DNA of 64,000 bases. It comes from Arcobacter sp. F2176 (GTDB lineage Bacteria > Campylobacterota > Campylobacteria > Campylobacterales > Arcobacteraceae). A program made the translations under genes and the position numbers. The number at the start of each line of letters is the position of its first letter. Position 1 is the stretch's first letter. Below, piece after piece: positions 1 to 9,371 of the stretch. The stretch spans positions 124,001-188,000 of the forward strand of contig NZ_PDJV01000003.1 in the NCBI RefSeq assembly GCF_004116465.1, given 5' to 3'. The notes beneath the pieces are model-generated. The model was not told where the DNA came from. It saw nothing but the letters and a program-made list of their open reading frames with translations, and did not search any database.

Positions 1-1506
1 CCCTTTTAATCTTGGAGAGTAGACGTTTATCTCTTTACTTCTAATAAACTTGCTTAATTGTTCTACTTCTTTTGGAGATGAGGAAAAACCATGTAAAGTT
101 ATAATACAAACATCTGAAACAGCATGATTATAATATCTTGGTCTTCCTATTTCTTTATCTTTTATATTAGGAAAATCTTTAAACTTTTCATAATCAGATT
201 CAAATTCATCATGTTCTTCTTTCTCTAAAGTAGAAAGAAGCAGTCTATCTATCTCTTCTTTTTCTTTTAAAACTAAGTTTTTTGCTAAAATATTTAGTTT
301 ATCTATTATTAGTACTTCATTTAAAATTACATGAAGTATATTTTTAAGACGAATTGTATGGTGAGTATAACTATTTAAAAGAGCATCTTTATTTAAAAAA
401 TAGTTAACTTTGTCCTCTAAAATTATGTTGTCTTTTAGAGCAATTTTTAAAATATTTTCAAAGGGAAGAAACTCTTCATAGGAAATGAGGTTTATAATAT
501 TACTTTCTTGTTCAATATTATAAGAAAATAAGTTTTCTTTAAGTTGATTCCATAGAAGGTAAATCATTCTTTTTAAATGGTTTTTATTGATTGATTTTTT
601 AGGATATAAAAAAATAATAAGTACAAATATATGGTCAAAATTTATATTTAAATTTTTATAAATATTATCCATAAAACGATGTGTTAACTCATATCTATAT
701 TTATTTATTATATTATTGTGATTCTTCTCTTTTTTATAAATATCTTTCAAAATATCTTGGGTGCTAATTGGTTTTAGAATTTGAATTGTGATTTTAGAAT
801 TTAAAACAATATTTGATTCTATTTCTAACTCTTCTAAAAAGTGTTCTCCAATATTATCCATAAATTTGGAAACCATATCAAGTAAAAAGTTTTTTCCAGT
901 GCGAAGATTTGAATAAGAGATATTAATAGGTACAATCATTGTCTCTTGTTCTTTTATATCTTTACATTCATTTATGAAATATTTGTGTTGAAATTTCTTG
1001 AAATTTTTGATTTTTTTATTAAAATAATCATTTCTTAATAATTGGGAATTTAATGCAAAAAAAGCAGAACCAGTATGTACAACTTGGCAAGTTCCATTTA
1101 TCTTTACACAGAAATGATTTTTTTGTTTTGATATATCTTTAGCTTTTACCATTAATCCTTCTGGAAAAATCAACCAATCTTTACATCCTGTAATTAAATC
1201 ACCAATAATAGTATTATTTCTAAAAGGCGATGATTTTGGCATTGCTCCAATATCTTCTAAAAAATCTCCAAAATAAGTGTGAAATAAACTATCATCAGCA
1301 ATAACACCTACTTTTTTATTTGTAAGTTCATATAAAGCATAAGGCACAAGTAAAGCTTCCATTCTTGTAAAATGATTTGCCACAAATATTTTAGGATTAT
1401 CTTTTGGAATATTTTCTATGCCTTTGACCTCTATATTTGCATCAAATATTTTTTCTAAAATATTTAGCAAAATACCACTTGAATTTATAAGCAAATCTTT
1501 TTTCAT
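1..1506 (-). CDS. Acyltransferase / alpha-beta hydrolase fusion protein, partial at left edge
   Basis: Reading frame open from an ATG at 1506 to the window edge, 502 residues seen, C-terminus missing. Residues about 35-220 look like a PlsC-type glycerolipid acyltransferase: NHFTRME at 44-50 stands in for the usual NHxxxxD block, followed by a FPEG motif near residue 105-110. A long middle section has no recognised motif. From about residue 466 an alpha/beta hydrolase begins (VCIITLHGFSSSP, an HG oxyanion motif); its GxSxG nucleophile would lie outside the window. It is the last visible gene of the fad operon, 4 bases after fadE, so it probably acts on acyl chains or lysolipids. The acyltransferase active-site block deviates from consensus (E in place of D), so activity is uncertain. 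Confidence 0.75.
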   Translation of the reverse strand, partial: MKKDLLINSSGILLNILEKIFDANIEVKGIENIPKDNPKIFVANHFTRMEALLVPYALYELTNKKVGVIADDSLFHTYFGDFLEDIGAMPKSSPFRNNTIIGDLITGCKDWLIFPEGLMVKAKDISKQKNHFCVKINGTCQVVHTGSAFFALNSQLLRNDYFNKKIKNFKKFQHKYFINECKDIKEQETMIVPINISYSNLRTGKNFLLDMVSKFMDNIGEHFLEELEIESNIVLNSKITIQILKPISTQDILKDIYKKEKNHNNIINKYRYELTHRFMDNIYKNLNINFDHIFVLIIFLYPKKSINKNHLKRMIYLLWNQLKENLFSYNIEQESNIINLISYEEFLPFENILKIALKDNIILEDKVNYFLNKDALLNSYTHHTIRLKNILHVILNEVLIIDKLNILAKNLVLKEKEEIDRLLLSTLEKEEHDEFESDYEKFKDFPNIKDKEIGRPRYYNHAVSDVCIITLHGFSSSPKEVEQLSKFIRSKEINVYSPRLKG

Positions 1507-1510
1507 CTTT

Positions 1511-3871
1511 TTATCTCATTGTTTTGTATGTTCTTGCTTTATACGAGTCAACTTCTATGATTGATTGTTTTAGTTTATTTGCTTTTTTTAATTGTGCTAA
1601 CTCATTTTTATCAACAATTCCTTTTTCTAAGGCTTCTTCAAACATATTTTCTAAAGAGTCTTTTTTTATATCACCATTTTTAATAGCCAATTTTATTTTT
1701 ATAAAAGCTGGTTTTGTTTCATTGTTTAATTCAATCGCTTTTTCTAGGATATTTAACCTATCTTTTGCATCACTTGATACAAATACACTTGAAGTTAGTT
1801 CTTTTAGATATGCTTCATTTTTTAAGTTATTTACAATCTTTTCATTTAATTTATCTGGTGCTTTTACACTTAATGGATTTAACCTTACTAATGGTAAGAA
1901 AACTTTTAACATAGGAAGATTATATAAGATATTCTCTTTTGCTTTTTGAATCTCTTCAAAGGCATAGTTACATATATAATTTACTAAATCTTTATCTTCT
2001 TCTTTAGGATTATTATCAAACTCCCTAAGGGTTGCAGTTATTAAATACATATATGAAAGCATATCTCCAAATCTAGCAGAGATGTTTTCTCTTTTTTTAA
2101 GAGCTGGTCCTAAAAGAGCAAGAGTTGTATTACTCAATAGTGTAAACTCTGAACTTGCCCAAATAAGTTTTTGTTTGTATCTTTTAAAATTTCCTTGTGT
2201 TTTTAAGAAATATCCTCTTGTGAAATAACAAGTAATAGTTTTAGTAAAAGCTTTAACTACAAGTTTTATATGAGAAAAAAATGCTTCATCAAAAGCTTCC
2301 ACATCATTTTTATTTAAAGCTTGTATCTCTTTATAAATATAAGGATGTGATTTAATTAATCCTTGTCCAAATTGCATCAAATTTCTAGTAAGAATATTTG
2401 CACCTTCAACAGTAATAGAAATGGGAAGAGCAAAATATGCATGGGCTAATAAGTTTTTTTCACCTCTTATAATTCCACTTCCTCCTACTACATCCATAGA
2501 GTCATTTATCACTTCTCTAAATTTTTCAGTTGCATGGTATTTCATAACAGAGTTTATAACCCCTGGTCTTACTCCATTATCTATTGCATCAAGGGTATAG
2601 TTTCTTGAAGCATTTAACATATAAGTAAAGGCTGCAATTTTTGCAATTTTTTCTTCAACACCTTCAAATCTATCAATACTAAGTCCAAATTGTTCTCTAA
2701 TTTGTGAATATGAAGATACTACTTTTAAAGCAAGTTTACTTCCTCCTAAAGAAACACTTGGAAGTGATATTCCTCTTCCAATAGATAGTGACTCAACAAG
2801 CATTTGCCAACCAAGTCCAATACCGTCAATTCCTCCTATAATATCATCTATTTCAATAACTACATCTTTGCCAAATAAAGGAGAGTTTACAAATGGAATA
2901 CCAAGTGGGTCATGTCGTCTTGAATTATCTATTCCTTTTAATTTAGAATCAAGTAATCCAAAAGTGATACCTAAATCTTTTTTCTCACCTAATATTTGTT
3001 CTGGGTCGTGTAGTTGAAAAGCAATACCGATAAGAGTTGCAATATTTCCTAAAGTTATATATCTTTTTTCAAAATTTAGTTTAATTTTTATTTTTTTATC
3101 TTCATCTTTAAATATAACACCACTTGAAGTAATTGAAGTAGCATCACTCCCTGCATTTGGTTCAGTTAGTCCAAAACAAGGAACTTGTCTACCATTTGCT
3201 AAGTCATCAAGATATTTATCTTTTTGTACTTGTGTTCCATATTTTAAAATCAACTCAGCAGGTCCAAGAGAGTTTGGCACCATAATAGTAATAGCTAATA
3301 CTTGTGATCTTGTAACAAGTTTTTCTATTACATGTGAATGGGCAGTTGCAGAAAAACCTAAACCACCATACTCTTTTGGAATAATCATTCCAAAGAATTT
3401 TTTATCTTTTATAAATTTCCAAACCTCAGGACTTAAATCCCTATTTTGAAATATTTCCCAATCTGTAGTCATAGAACATAGTTCATTTACTTCATTATTT
3501 ATAAAATCTTGCTCTTCTTTTGTAAGTTTTGTAACATACTCTTCTTTTATTCTTTTGAAGTTTATATCTGCTTTAAAATAATCAGATTCAACCCAATTTG
3601 TTCCAGCTTGAAGGGCTGCTTCTTCTGTAGCAGATATTTTTGGTAATAATCCTTTTTTCATAATAAACTTAACTAAAGGAGAAGTAATAATCTTTATTCT
3701 ATTTTTTTGTATTATAAAGGTTACTGCTAAAATGGCAAATATAACCCAAAATAAAATATTTGTATCAAAAAATATTAGTGAATATACACCAATAAAACCA
3801 AACCATAAAATCAATGGATATGAAAAATATCCAAAAATAATAAGTATAAGTACAAATGCTAATGCTTCCAT
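1511..3871 (-). CDS. fadE: Acyl-CoA dehydrogenase, FadE type
   Basis: 786 residues, close to the 814 of E. coli FadE. It should catalyse the first, FAD-dependent step of beta-oxidation (acyl-CoA to trans-2-enoyl-CoA). Residues 1-55 are strongly hydrophobic and probably anchor the protein in the inner membrane. The dehydrogenase core shows CFGLTEPNAGSDATS near residue 230-245, and ITVEGANILTR near 490, which holds the catalytic Glu in the FadE subfamily. The C-terminal 250 residues match the FadE-specific extension. Its start overlaps the end of the preceding fadJ-type gene by 13 bases, indicating one transcript. Confidence 0.93.
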   Translation of the reverse strand: MEALAFVLILIIFGYFSYPLILWFGFIGVYSLIFFDTNILFWVIFAILAVTFIIQKNRIKIITSPLVKFIMKKGLLPKISATEEAALQAGTNWVESDYFKADINFKRIKEEYVTKLTKEEQDFINNEVNELCSMTTDWEIFQNRDLSPEVWKFIKDKKFFGMIIPKEYGGLGFSATAHSHVIEKLVTRSQVLAITIMVPNSLGPAELILKYGTQVQKDKYLDDLANGRQVPCFGLTEPNAGSDATSITSSGVIFKDEDKKIKIKLNFEKRYITLGNIATLIGIAFQLHDPEQILGEKKDLGITFGLLDSKLKGIDNSRRHDPLGIPFVNSPLFGKDVVIEIDDIIGGIDGIGLGWQMLVESLSIGRGISLPSVSLGGSKLALKVVSSYSQIREQFGLSIDRFEGVEEKIAKIAAFTYMLNASRNYTLDAIDNGVRPGVINSVMKYHATEKFREVINDSMDVVGGSGIIRGEKNLLAHAYFALPISITVEGANILTRNLMQFGQGLIKSHPYIYKEIQALNKNDVEAFDEAFFSHIKLVVKAFTKTITCYFTRGYFLKTQGNFKRYKQKLIWASSEFTLLSNTTLALLGPALKKRENISARFGDMLSYMYLITATLREFDNNPKEEDKDLVNYICNYAFEEIQKAKENILYNLPMLKVFLPLVRLNPLSVKAPDKLNEKIVNNLKNEAYLKELTSSVFVSSDAKDRLNILEKAIELNNETKPAFIKIKLAIKNGDIKKDSLENMFEEALEKGIVDKNELAQLKKANKLKQSIIEVDSYKARTYKTMR

Positions 3872-5979
3872 AATTCTTCCCCTGTTTTAAAATCTTTATT
3901 CTCTTTATCTAATTTTTCTAATAATAAACTTGGTTTAAATCTTTCCCCAAAAACTTTTTCATATTTTTTTAGTTCATCTACAACATATGAAATTCCCATG
4001 TCATTTGCATAGGCACAAATCCCACCTTTATATGGAGGAAAACCTGTACCTGTAATCATAGCAAAATCTATAATTTTTGGGTCATTTACAATACCTTCTT
4101 CCAAACATCTTGAGGCTTCATTTACCATAATAAACATACATCGTTCAATTATCTCTTTTTGGGTAAATTCTTTTCTATTTGTTGGAAGTAGTTTTGTAAT
4201 TTCTTCATTTATCTCTAAGTTTTTTGTGTTATGAAGATAAAAACCTTTTTTGTCTTTTTTACCTAATAACTTTAAGTCTTTATACACTTTTGTAACTATA
4301 GGAGCTACAGTCATACGTGAACCATATGATTCTTGCAATATTGTTGCTACTTTAAAACCTATATCAATACCAACAGTATCTGCTAAAATAAAAGGTCCCA
4401 TAGGTAAACCAAAATCTTTTAAAATTTTATCTATGGTTTTAATATCTGACCCCTCTTCAAGTATAAAAGCAGCTTCATTGATATATGGAAGTAAAATACG
4501 ATTGACGATAAAACCTGCACAATCTCCAACTACTATGGGTGTTTTCCCGCAAGTAGTTAATAACTCTATTACTCTATTTATAGTCTTTTTAGAAGTGTGT
4601 GATGAAGGGATAACTTCAACAAGTGGCATCATATTTACAGGATTAAAAAAATGTATTCCTAAAAAGTTTTTCTTATTTTTTAGTTCACTTCCAAGTTTTT
4701 CTATGGAGATAGAGGAAGTATTTGTTGCAATAATTGCTTCTTTATCAAGAATTTCTTCCAACTCTTTAAAAGCCTCTTTTTTTGCATTTTCATCTTCAAT
4801 AATAGCTTCTAATGCTAGTTGAGTTTGACCTAATCCATTAAATTTATCAGTATAAGAGACTTTATTTAATTTAAAATCAACTTGATTTTGACTCATATTT
4901 CTTCTTTTTATAGAACTATCATATAGTTTTGCAACATCTCTTATGATGTCATTGGCTTGTTCTATTTTTCTTATTTTGATTCTTACTTCATTTAGAAATT
5001 TTGAAAATAACCAAATAATTCCTTTACCCATTACCCCATTTCCAAGTACCGCAACATTTGAAATTGGAGTTGGTGTTTTTTCGAAGTTCTTATTTAGTTT
5101 TTCAAACATGAAAAATAACTCTATCATATACTTAGATTCTTTTGTTGCTGCTAGTTGTGAAAAAGCTCTTGCTTCTATGTCAATGCCTTTTTCAAAGCTT
5201 TCAGTAAAAGTATTTTGTATAACTTCTAAAGCAGTATAAGGTGCTTTAAAATCTCTATTTACTTTTTTCTCTATTCCTTGTAATGATTTTTTGTAAATGT
5301 ATGCCCTTGTGAAAGAAAATTTTTCCATAAGATTATTTACAAAAGGTAGTTTTTTCCTTTGAACTTTGTTTTCAAGAACTTTTGTAATAAACTCTTTTAA
5401 CTTAAACTCTTTTTGTCCATTATCAAATATTTCATCCACAAGACCCATTTTTAATGCTTTTTTAGCATCATGGTTTTTACCCGTTAAAATCATCTCAAGG
5501 GCAGTTATAAGCCCTACAAGTTTTGGAGCTCTTTGTGTTCCCCCAAGACCTGGAAAAAATCCAAGTTTTATCTCAGGAAAGGCTAATTTTGTTTTTTCAT
5601 TTGTAGTAGCAACTCTATATTTACAACATAAAGCAAGTTCTAAACCTCCACCCATACAAGCTCCATTAATATATGCTATTGTTGGTATACTTAAGGCTTC
5701 TAGTTTAGTTAAGATATTATCACCTTTTGTGATTTGCTCATAAACTTCTTCTTCTGTGCTCATAGCCTCTATCTCTTTAATATCAGCACCTGCAATAAAG
5801 ATAGTAGGTTTTGCACTATCAATAACAAGAACTTTTATTTTACTATTTTGTTTTATCTCATCTAAGGCATTGTCTAGTTCACTTAATACTTCAAAAGATA
5901 GTTTATTTGCCTTTGTGTTTTTTAAATCAAAGGTTAGTGTTGCAATATCATTATTTATTTCTAAATTTAAATTATTCAT
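3859..5979 (-). CDS. fadJ: Bifunctional enoyl-CoA hydratase / 3-hydroxyacyl-CoA dehydrogenase
   Basis: 706 residues, the usual FadJ/FadB length. Residues 1-190 form the crotonase domain: IFIAGADIKEIEAM supplies the oxyanion region, and GACMGGGLELALCC and AFPEIKLGFFPGLGGTQR contain the two catalytic Glu. Around residue 308 a Rossmann fold begins (VAVLGNGVMGKGI, NAD binding). IHFFNPVNMMPLVEV carries the catalytic His of the dehydrogenase, and two C-terminal 3HCDH segments follow. It performs the second and third steps of beta-oxidation and would partner the thiolase encoded one base upstream. FadJ versus FadB cannot be settled by eye; pairing with a FadI-like thiolase favours FadJ. Confidence 0.92.
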   Translation of the reverse strand: MNNLNLEINNDIATLTFDLKNTKANKLSFEVLSELDNALDEIKQNSKIKVLVIDSAKPTIFIAGADIKEIEAMSTEEEVYEQITKGDNILTKLEALSIPTIAYINGACMGGGLELALCCKYRVATTNEKTKLAFPEIKLGFFPGLGGTQRAPKLVGLITALEMILTGKNHDAKKALKMGLVDEIFDNGQKEFKLKEFITKVLENKVQRKKLPFVNNLMEKFSFTRAYIYKKSLQGIEKKVNRDFKAPYTALEVIQNTFTESFEKGIDIEARAFSQLAATKESKYMIELFFMFEKLNKNFEKTPTPISNVAVLGNGVMGKGIIWLFSKFLNEVRIKIRKIEQANDIIRDVAKLYDSSIKRRNMSQNQVDFKLNKVSYTDKFNGLGQTQLALEAIIEDENAKKEAFKELEEILDKEAIIATNTSSISIEKLGSELKNKKNFLGIHFFNPVNMMPLVEVIPSSHTSKKTINRVIELLTTCGKTPIVVGDCAGFIVNRILLPYINEAAFILEEGSDIKTIDKILKDFGLPMGPFILADTVGIDIGFKVATILQESYGSRMTVAPIVTKVYKDLKLLGKKDKKGFYLHNTKNLEINEEITKLLPTNRKEFTQKEIIERCMFIMVNEASRCLEEGIVNDPKIIDFAMITGTGFPPYKGGICAYANDMGISYVVDELKKYEKVFGERFKPSLLLEKLDKENKDFKTGEELWKH

Positions 5980-5980
5980 T

Positions 5981-7255
5981 TTATACCTCCACTAAAAAAC
6001 TTGCACCTTGCCCACCACCAACACAAAGTGTAGCAAGACCAGTTTTTAGGCCTTTTCTTTTAAGTTCTTTTATTGTGTGAAGCACAATTCTAGCTCCACT
6101 CATACCAACTGGATGACCAATGGCAATTGCTCCTCCATTTACATTTAATATCTCTTCATTTATTTCACCAAGAGGCTCAGAGTTAAACTCTTTTTTACAA
6201 AAACTTTTTGATTTAAAAGCTTCAAGGTTTGCAATAACTTGCGCGGCAAAAGCTTCATTTAGTTCTATTAAATCTATATCTTTTAGACTGACACCTGTTT
6301 TATCAAATAGTTTTTTTGTGGCAAAAACTGGACCCAAGCCCATTCTATTGGCATCAAGACCAGCATAAGCATAATCTTTTATAAAACCTATTGGCTCAAG
6401 ACCCAACTCTTTTGCTTTTGATTCAGAGCATAATATCATCATACAAGCACCATCTGAAACTTGAGATGAGTTTCCAGCTGTTACAGTTCCACTTGTTCTA
6501 TCAAAAATAGGACGAAGTTTTTTTAAAGCATCGATATTTTGATTAAATCTAATTCCATCATCATCCATGATTGAAGAATCTTTTGTCATAATAGGGTGTA
6601 TTTCATCTTTTAAAATTCCACTTTCTATTGCTTTTTGTGCTTTTAAGTGTGATTGTAATGAATATTCATCTTGGGCTTGGCGACTTATTTTAAACTCATT
6701 TGCAAGATTTTCAGCAGTAATTCCCATGATTTTCCCAGAAATAGGGTCTGTTAATCCAGAAATTAATCCAATAGTGGGTTTTAAAAAACTAAGCCGAAAA
6801 CTTGTAAGTAGTTTTAGTTTTTCACTTGCACTTTTTGCATAGGTAAATTTTGTCATAAAATCTTTAAATTGGTTTGAAAAGAATAGGGGAATATTGCTCA
6901 TAGATTCAACTCCACCTGCCAGATATATTTCCCCTTGATTTGTATATATTTTTTCAATTGAGCTTGATAGGGCTTGCATACCTGAAGCACAATTTCTATG
7001 AACAGTATATGCAATAGTTTTTTTAGGAAAACCAGCTCTCATAGCTAAAACTCTTGCTATATTTGCTGCATTTGCTGGTTGGGCAACATTTCCAATAATA
7101 ACTTCATCAAAATCATCATAGGGTATATTATTTCTAAGAACTAACTCTTTTGCAATAATTGCACCTAAGCTATCAGCACTTACATTATTTAATTTCCCAT
7201 TTGCTTTTGCTACTGGGCTTCTTAATCCATCAATTATCGCTATTCTTTCACGCAT
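5981..7255 (-). CDS. fadI: Acetyl-CoA acyltransferase (3-ketoacyl-CoA thiolase), FadI type
   Basis: 424 residues, thiolase fold. The nucleophilic Cys is in HRNCASGMQ (Cys89). The C-terminal pair is GGAIAIGHPVGMSGAR (His) and LCVGGGQGASFLVEV (Cys). It releases acetyl-CoA from 3-ketoacyl-CoA in the last step of beta-oxidation. It lies between fadD (9-base gap) and fadJ (1-base gap) on the same strand. Length and the FadJ-type partner suggest FadI rather than the shorter FadA, but this is a family-level judgement. Confidence 0.92.
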   Translation of the reverse strand: MRERIAIIDGLRSPVAKANGKLNNVSADSLGAIIAKELVLRNNIPYDDFDEVIIGNVAQPANAANIARVLAMRAGFPKKTIAYTVHRNCASGMQALSSSIEKIYTNQGEIYLAGGVESMSNIPLFFSNQFKDFMTKFTYAKSASEKLKLLTSFRLSFLKPTIGLISGLTDPISGKIMGITAENLANEFKISRQAQDEYSLQSHLKAQKAIESGILKDEIHPIMTKDSSIMDDDGIRFNQNIDALKKLRPIFDRTSGTVTAGNSSQVSDGACMMILCSESKAKELGLEPIGFIKDYAYAGLDANRMGLGPVFATKKLFDKTGVSLKDIDLIELNEAFAAQVIANLEAFKSKSFCKKEFNSEPLGEINEEILNVNGGAIAIGHPVGMSGARIVLHTIKELKRKGLKTGLATLCVGGGQGASFLVEV

Positions 7256-7264
7256 TTTAAGCTC

Positions 7265-8986
7265 CTAATACATACTTTGAATTTCTTCTTTATATTTATT
7301 TTCAATTGCTTCTCTACAAACTTTCATAGAAGGGGTTAACTCTCCACCTTCTATTGTGGCTTGTTTTGTTATTAGTTTATATTTTATAATCATTTCCCAT
7401 TTATTTACTTTTTTGTTTAATCTATCTATATGGTTTTGTATAGATTTTTGAATTCTACTTTGTTTAAAATACTCCTCTATAGTTAAGTTACTTGATTTTC
7501 CATGTTGAGTATATCGTTCATGGTCAACAAAAAGTAAGGCTGTAGTATATTTTCTATTGCTTGATATTAAAACTGCAAACTCTATATATTTATTTTTAGA
7601 AAGTTCTTGTTCAATTGGAATTGCATTTACATACTCTCCTGTAGAGGTTTTAAATATATCTTTTTTTCTACTTTGAATATAAATATATCCATCTTCATCA
7701 ATTGAAGCAACATCTCCTGTATGAAGCCAACCCTTTTCATCAATAGTTTTTTTAGTTAGTTCTTCATTATTTAAATATCCTTTCATCAAAGAAGGACCTT
7801 TTACTAGAAGTTCCTCATTTTCAATCTTAACTTCTGCGGTTGGCATTGCTTTACCAGAAGTACCCACACGATTTGCCCCAGGATAATTTGTAGAGATTAC
7901 TGGGGAAAACTCAGTCATACCATATCCTTGATATAGTGGAACTCCAATATTTAAGAAAAATTGATAAATATTTTTTTCTAAAGGAGCACCTCCTGAAACT
8001 AGCCACTTGATTCTTCCACCAAATATTTCTCTAAATTTAGAATAAACAAGTTTATCAAAAAATTTAAATAAGATTGAGTCTTTATTTATATTCTCTTTTA
8101 GTGCATAGTGAAAGGCAAAAGAAGCAATTAGTTTACTAAAAAATGGTTTGTCAGATATATTTGTTTTTATTTTGTAATATATTTTCTCTAAAAGTCTTGG
8201 TACTACAGTCATCATTGTTGGACGGACAGTTTTCATCAAAGTTGCTACGTTTGTAATATCATCTATAAAGTAAATAGAAACACCCCTTGAGATATAGTAA
8301 CTCATAACAGCTCTTTCAAAAATATGAGCAAGGGGAAGTATAGATAAGATGACTTCTTTTTTATCTAATTGAATTAATTCATTTATATCTTTTACTTGGG
8401 AGATAATATTTTTATGGCTTAAAATAACACCCTTTGGATTACCTGTATTTCCACTTGTATAAACAATAGAAAAAATATCATCTTCTTTTGGTTTATGCTC
8501 TACATATTCAAGTCTATTGCAAATCTCTTTTCCCATAACTATTATTTCATCTAAATTGTAATAGTTTTTCTCTTTTATACAAAAATTATGGGTGATGAAA
8601 ATAATCTCTTCTTTTATGTCATTTATTCTATTTATATCATCTATAAAGATATATTTACATTTTGAATCTTTAAGTTCAAAGTTTAGATTTTTTGTTGAGA
8701 TGTTGGCAAATATGGGAACAGATATTGCTCCTAGTTGTTGAAGTGCAAAATCAAATATCAACCAAAAAGGAGAAGACTTTGCAAAAACAGCAACCATTGT
8801 GCCTTTTTTTATACCCAAGTTTTGTAAAGCAGCACATAAGCAAATCACTTTTTCTTTGAATTGTAATGCTGATATTGATTCATATTTATTATTTGCATTT
8901 ATGAAGTTTAATAAAGTAGGATTATCATAAGTAGTTGTTAGATAGTCAAACATTTCATTGTAAGTAGAAAATCTATATGAATTCAT
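7265..8986 (-). CDS. fadD: Long-chain fatty acid--CoA ligase (AMP-binding), FadD-like
   Basis: 573 residues of the ANL superfamily. The P-loop is YTSGNTGNPKGVILSH near residue 170; the usual second T of TSGTTG is N here. Other motifs are YQGYGMTEFSP near 355, GWLHTGDVASIDEDGYIYI near 418-436 and the hinge RKKDIFK. It activates free fatty acid to acyl-CoA at the cost of ATP, feeding the downstream beta-oxidation genes. It is the first gene of the minus-strand operon; a promoter with an extended -10 element is visible just upstream. Chain-length preference cannot be read from sequence. Confidence 0.9.
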   Translation of the reverse strand: MNSYRFSTYNEMFDYLTTTYDNPTLLNFINANNKYESISALQFKEKVICLCAALQNLGIKKGTMVAVFAKSSPFWLIFDFALQQLGAISVPIFANISTKNLNFELKDSKCKYIFIDDINRINDIKEEIIFITHNFCIKEKNYYNLDEIIVMGKEICNRLEYVEHKPKEDDIFSIVYTSGNTGNPKGVILSHKNIISQVKDINELIQLDKKEVILSILPLAHIFERAVMSYYISRGVSIYFIDDITNVATLMKTVRPTMMTVVPRLLEKIYYKIKTNISDKPFFSKLIASFAFHYALKENINKDSILFKFFDKLVYSKFREIFGGRIKWLVSGGAPLEKNIYQFFLNIGVPLYQGYGMTEFSPVISTNYPGANRVGTSGKAMPTAEVKIENEELLVKGPSLMKGYLNNEELTKKTIDEKGWLHTGDVASIDEDGYIYIQSRKKDIFKTSTGEYVNAIPIEQELSKNKYIEFAVLISSNRKYTTALLFVDHERYTQHGKSSNLTIEEYFKQSRIQKSIQNHIDRLNKKVNKWEMIIKYKLITKQATIEGGELTPSMKVCREAIENKYKEEIQSMY

Positions 8987-9008
8987 GTCATAATCCTTAA
9001 CTAATATA

Positions 9009-9018
9009 ACAATATTGT
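9009..9018. promoter_or_regulatory. 10-bp perfect palindrome at fad transcription start region
   Basis: ACAATATTGT, lying just downstream of the minus-strand -10 element and 22 bases before the fadD start codon, a place where a repressor would block the fad operon. Its halves (ACAAT/ATTGT) also occur in the larger dyad at 9111-9137. The binding protein is unknown. Confidence 0.4.
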
Positions 9019-9021
9019 ATC

Positions 9022-9030
9022 ATTATAACA
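9022..9030 (-). promoter_or_regulatory. Extended -10 promoter element for the fad operon
   Basis: On the minus strand this reads TGTTATAAT, a TGnTATAAT extended -10 that would start transcription near 9015, about 28 bases before the fadD ATG. No clear -35 hexamer is seen, which is common for housekeeping promoters of this phylum. Confidence 0.55.
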
Positions 9031-9110
9031 AAAAAATAACAGAAATGTTCTAATTAATAATTATATTTAAGAAGAATATAACATTTATACTTAAAATCAA
9101 AAATTAAGTT

Positions 9111-9137
9111 TATATTGTACAAAAATTGTACAATATA
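9111..9137. promoter_or_regulatory. Large perfect dyad, 12-bp arms, 3-bp spacer
   Basis: TATATTGTACAA and TTGTACAATATA are exact reverse complements separated by AAA. There is no following U-tract, so it looks like a protein-binding operator rather than a terminator. It lies between the fad and acnB promoters. A second dyad at 9291-9317 shares the TTGTACA core. Confidence 0.55.
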
Positions 9138-9290
9138 AGAATGAAAGCACAAAACATAGACAAATGGCAAAAAATCAATAGAAAAAAATCACTAAGAAAT
9201 AAAAGTAAAAATATTGACAAAAGGCCTATGTAGAGTATTTTAAGCTAGATGAAAGTTTTTTTTGTAACTTATATATACACAAATTAAACT

Positions 9291-9317
9291 TGTACAATTC
9301 ATATCAAGAATTGTACA
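9291..9317. promoter_or_regulatory. Perfect dyad upstream of acnB, 10-bp arms, 7-bp spacer
   Basis: TGTACAATTC and GAATTGTACA are exact reverse complements. The dyad ends 21 bases before the acnB -10 element, so it covers the -35 area. It shares its core with the dyad at 9111-9137, suggesting one regulator acting on both fad and acnB. Confidence 0.55.
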
Positions 9318-9338
9318 TTAATACGCTTGGGTATATGC

Positions 9339-9344
9339 TATAAT
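9339..9344 (+). promoter_or_regulatory. -10 element of acnB
   Basis: Consensus TATAAT preceded by a T-rich stretch, 27 bases before the acnB start; the ribosome site AGGAG lies at 9361-9365. No separate -35 hexamer is obvious at the normal spacing. Confidence 0.6.
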
Positions 9345-9371
9345 CAATTACAAATTAATTAGGAGAGATAT

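Larger units (their letters stand above)
8987..9371. other. Divergent intergenic region fadD / acnB
   Basis: 385 bases without a convincing gene. It holds the outward-facing promoters of the fad operon and acnB, a 10-bp palindrome, and two larger dyads that share TTGTACA (listed separately). A 30-codon open frame from ATG 9141 has no ribosome binding site and is rich in Lys and Asn; I do not call it a gene. Confidence 0.7.

Noticed and set aside
1511-8986. Open frames on the opposite strand of the fad genes
   Set aside because: Antisense frames in AT-rich coding DNA; no motifs, no ribosome sites, and full overlap with clear genes.
9141-9233. 30-codon open frame between fadD and acnB
   Set aside because: No ribosome site, low-complexity Lys/Asn composition and position beside operators argue against a gene.
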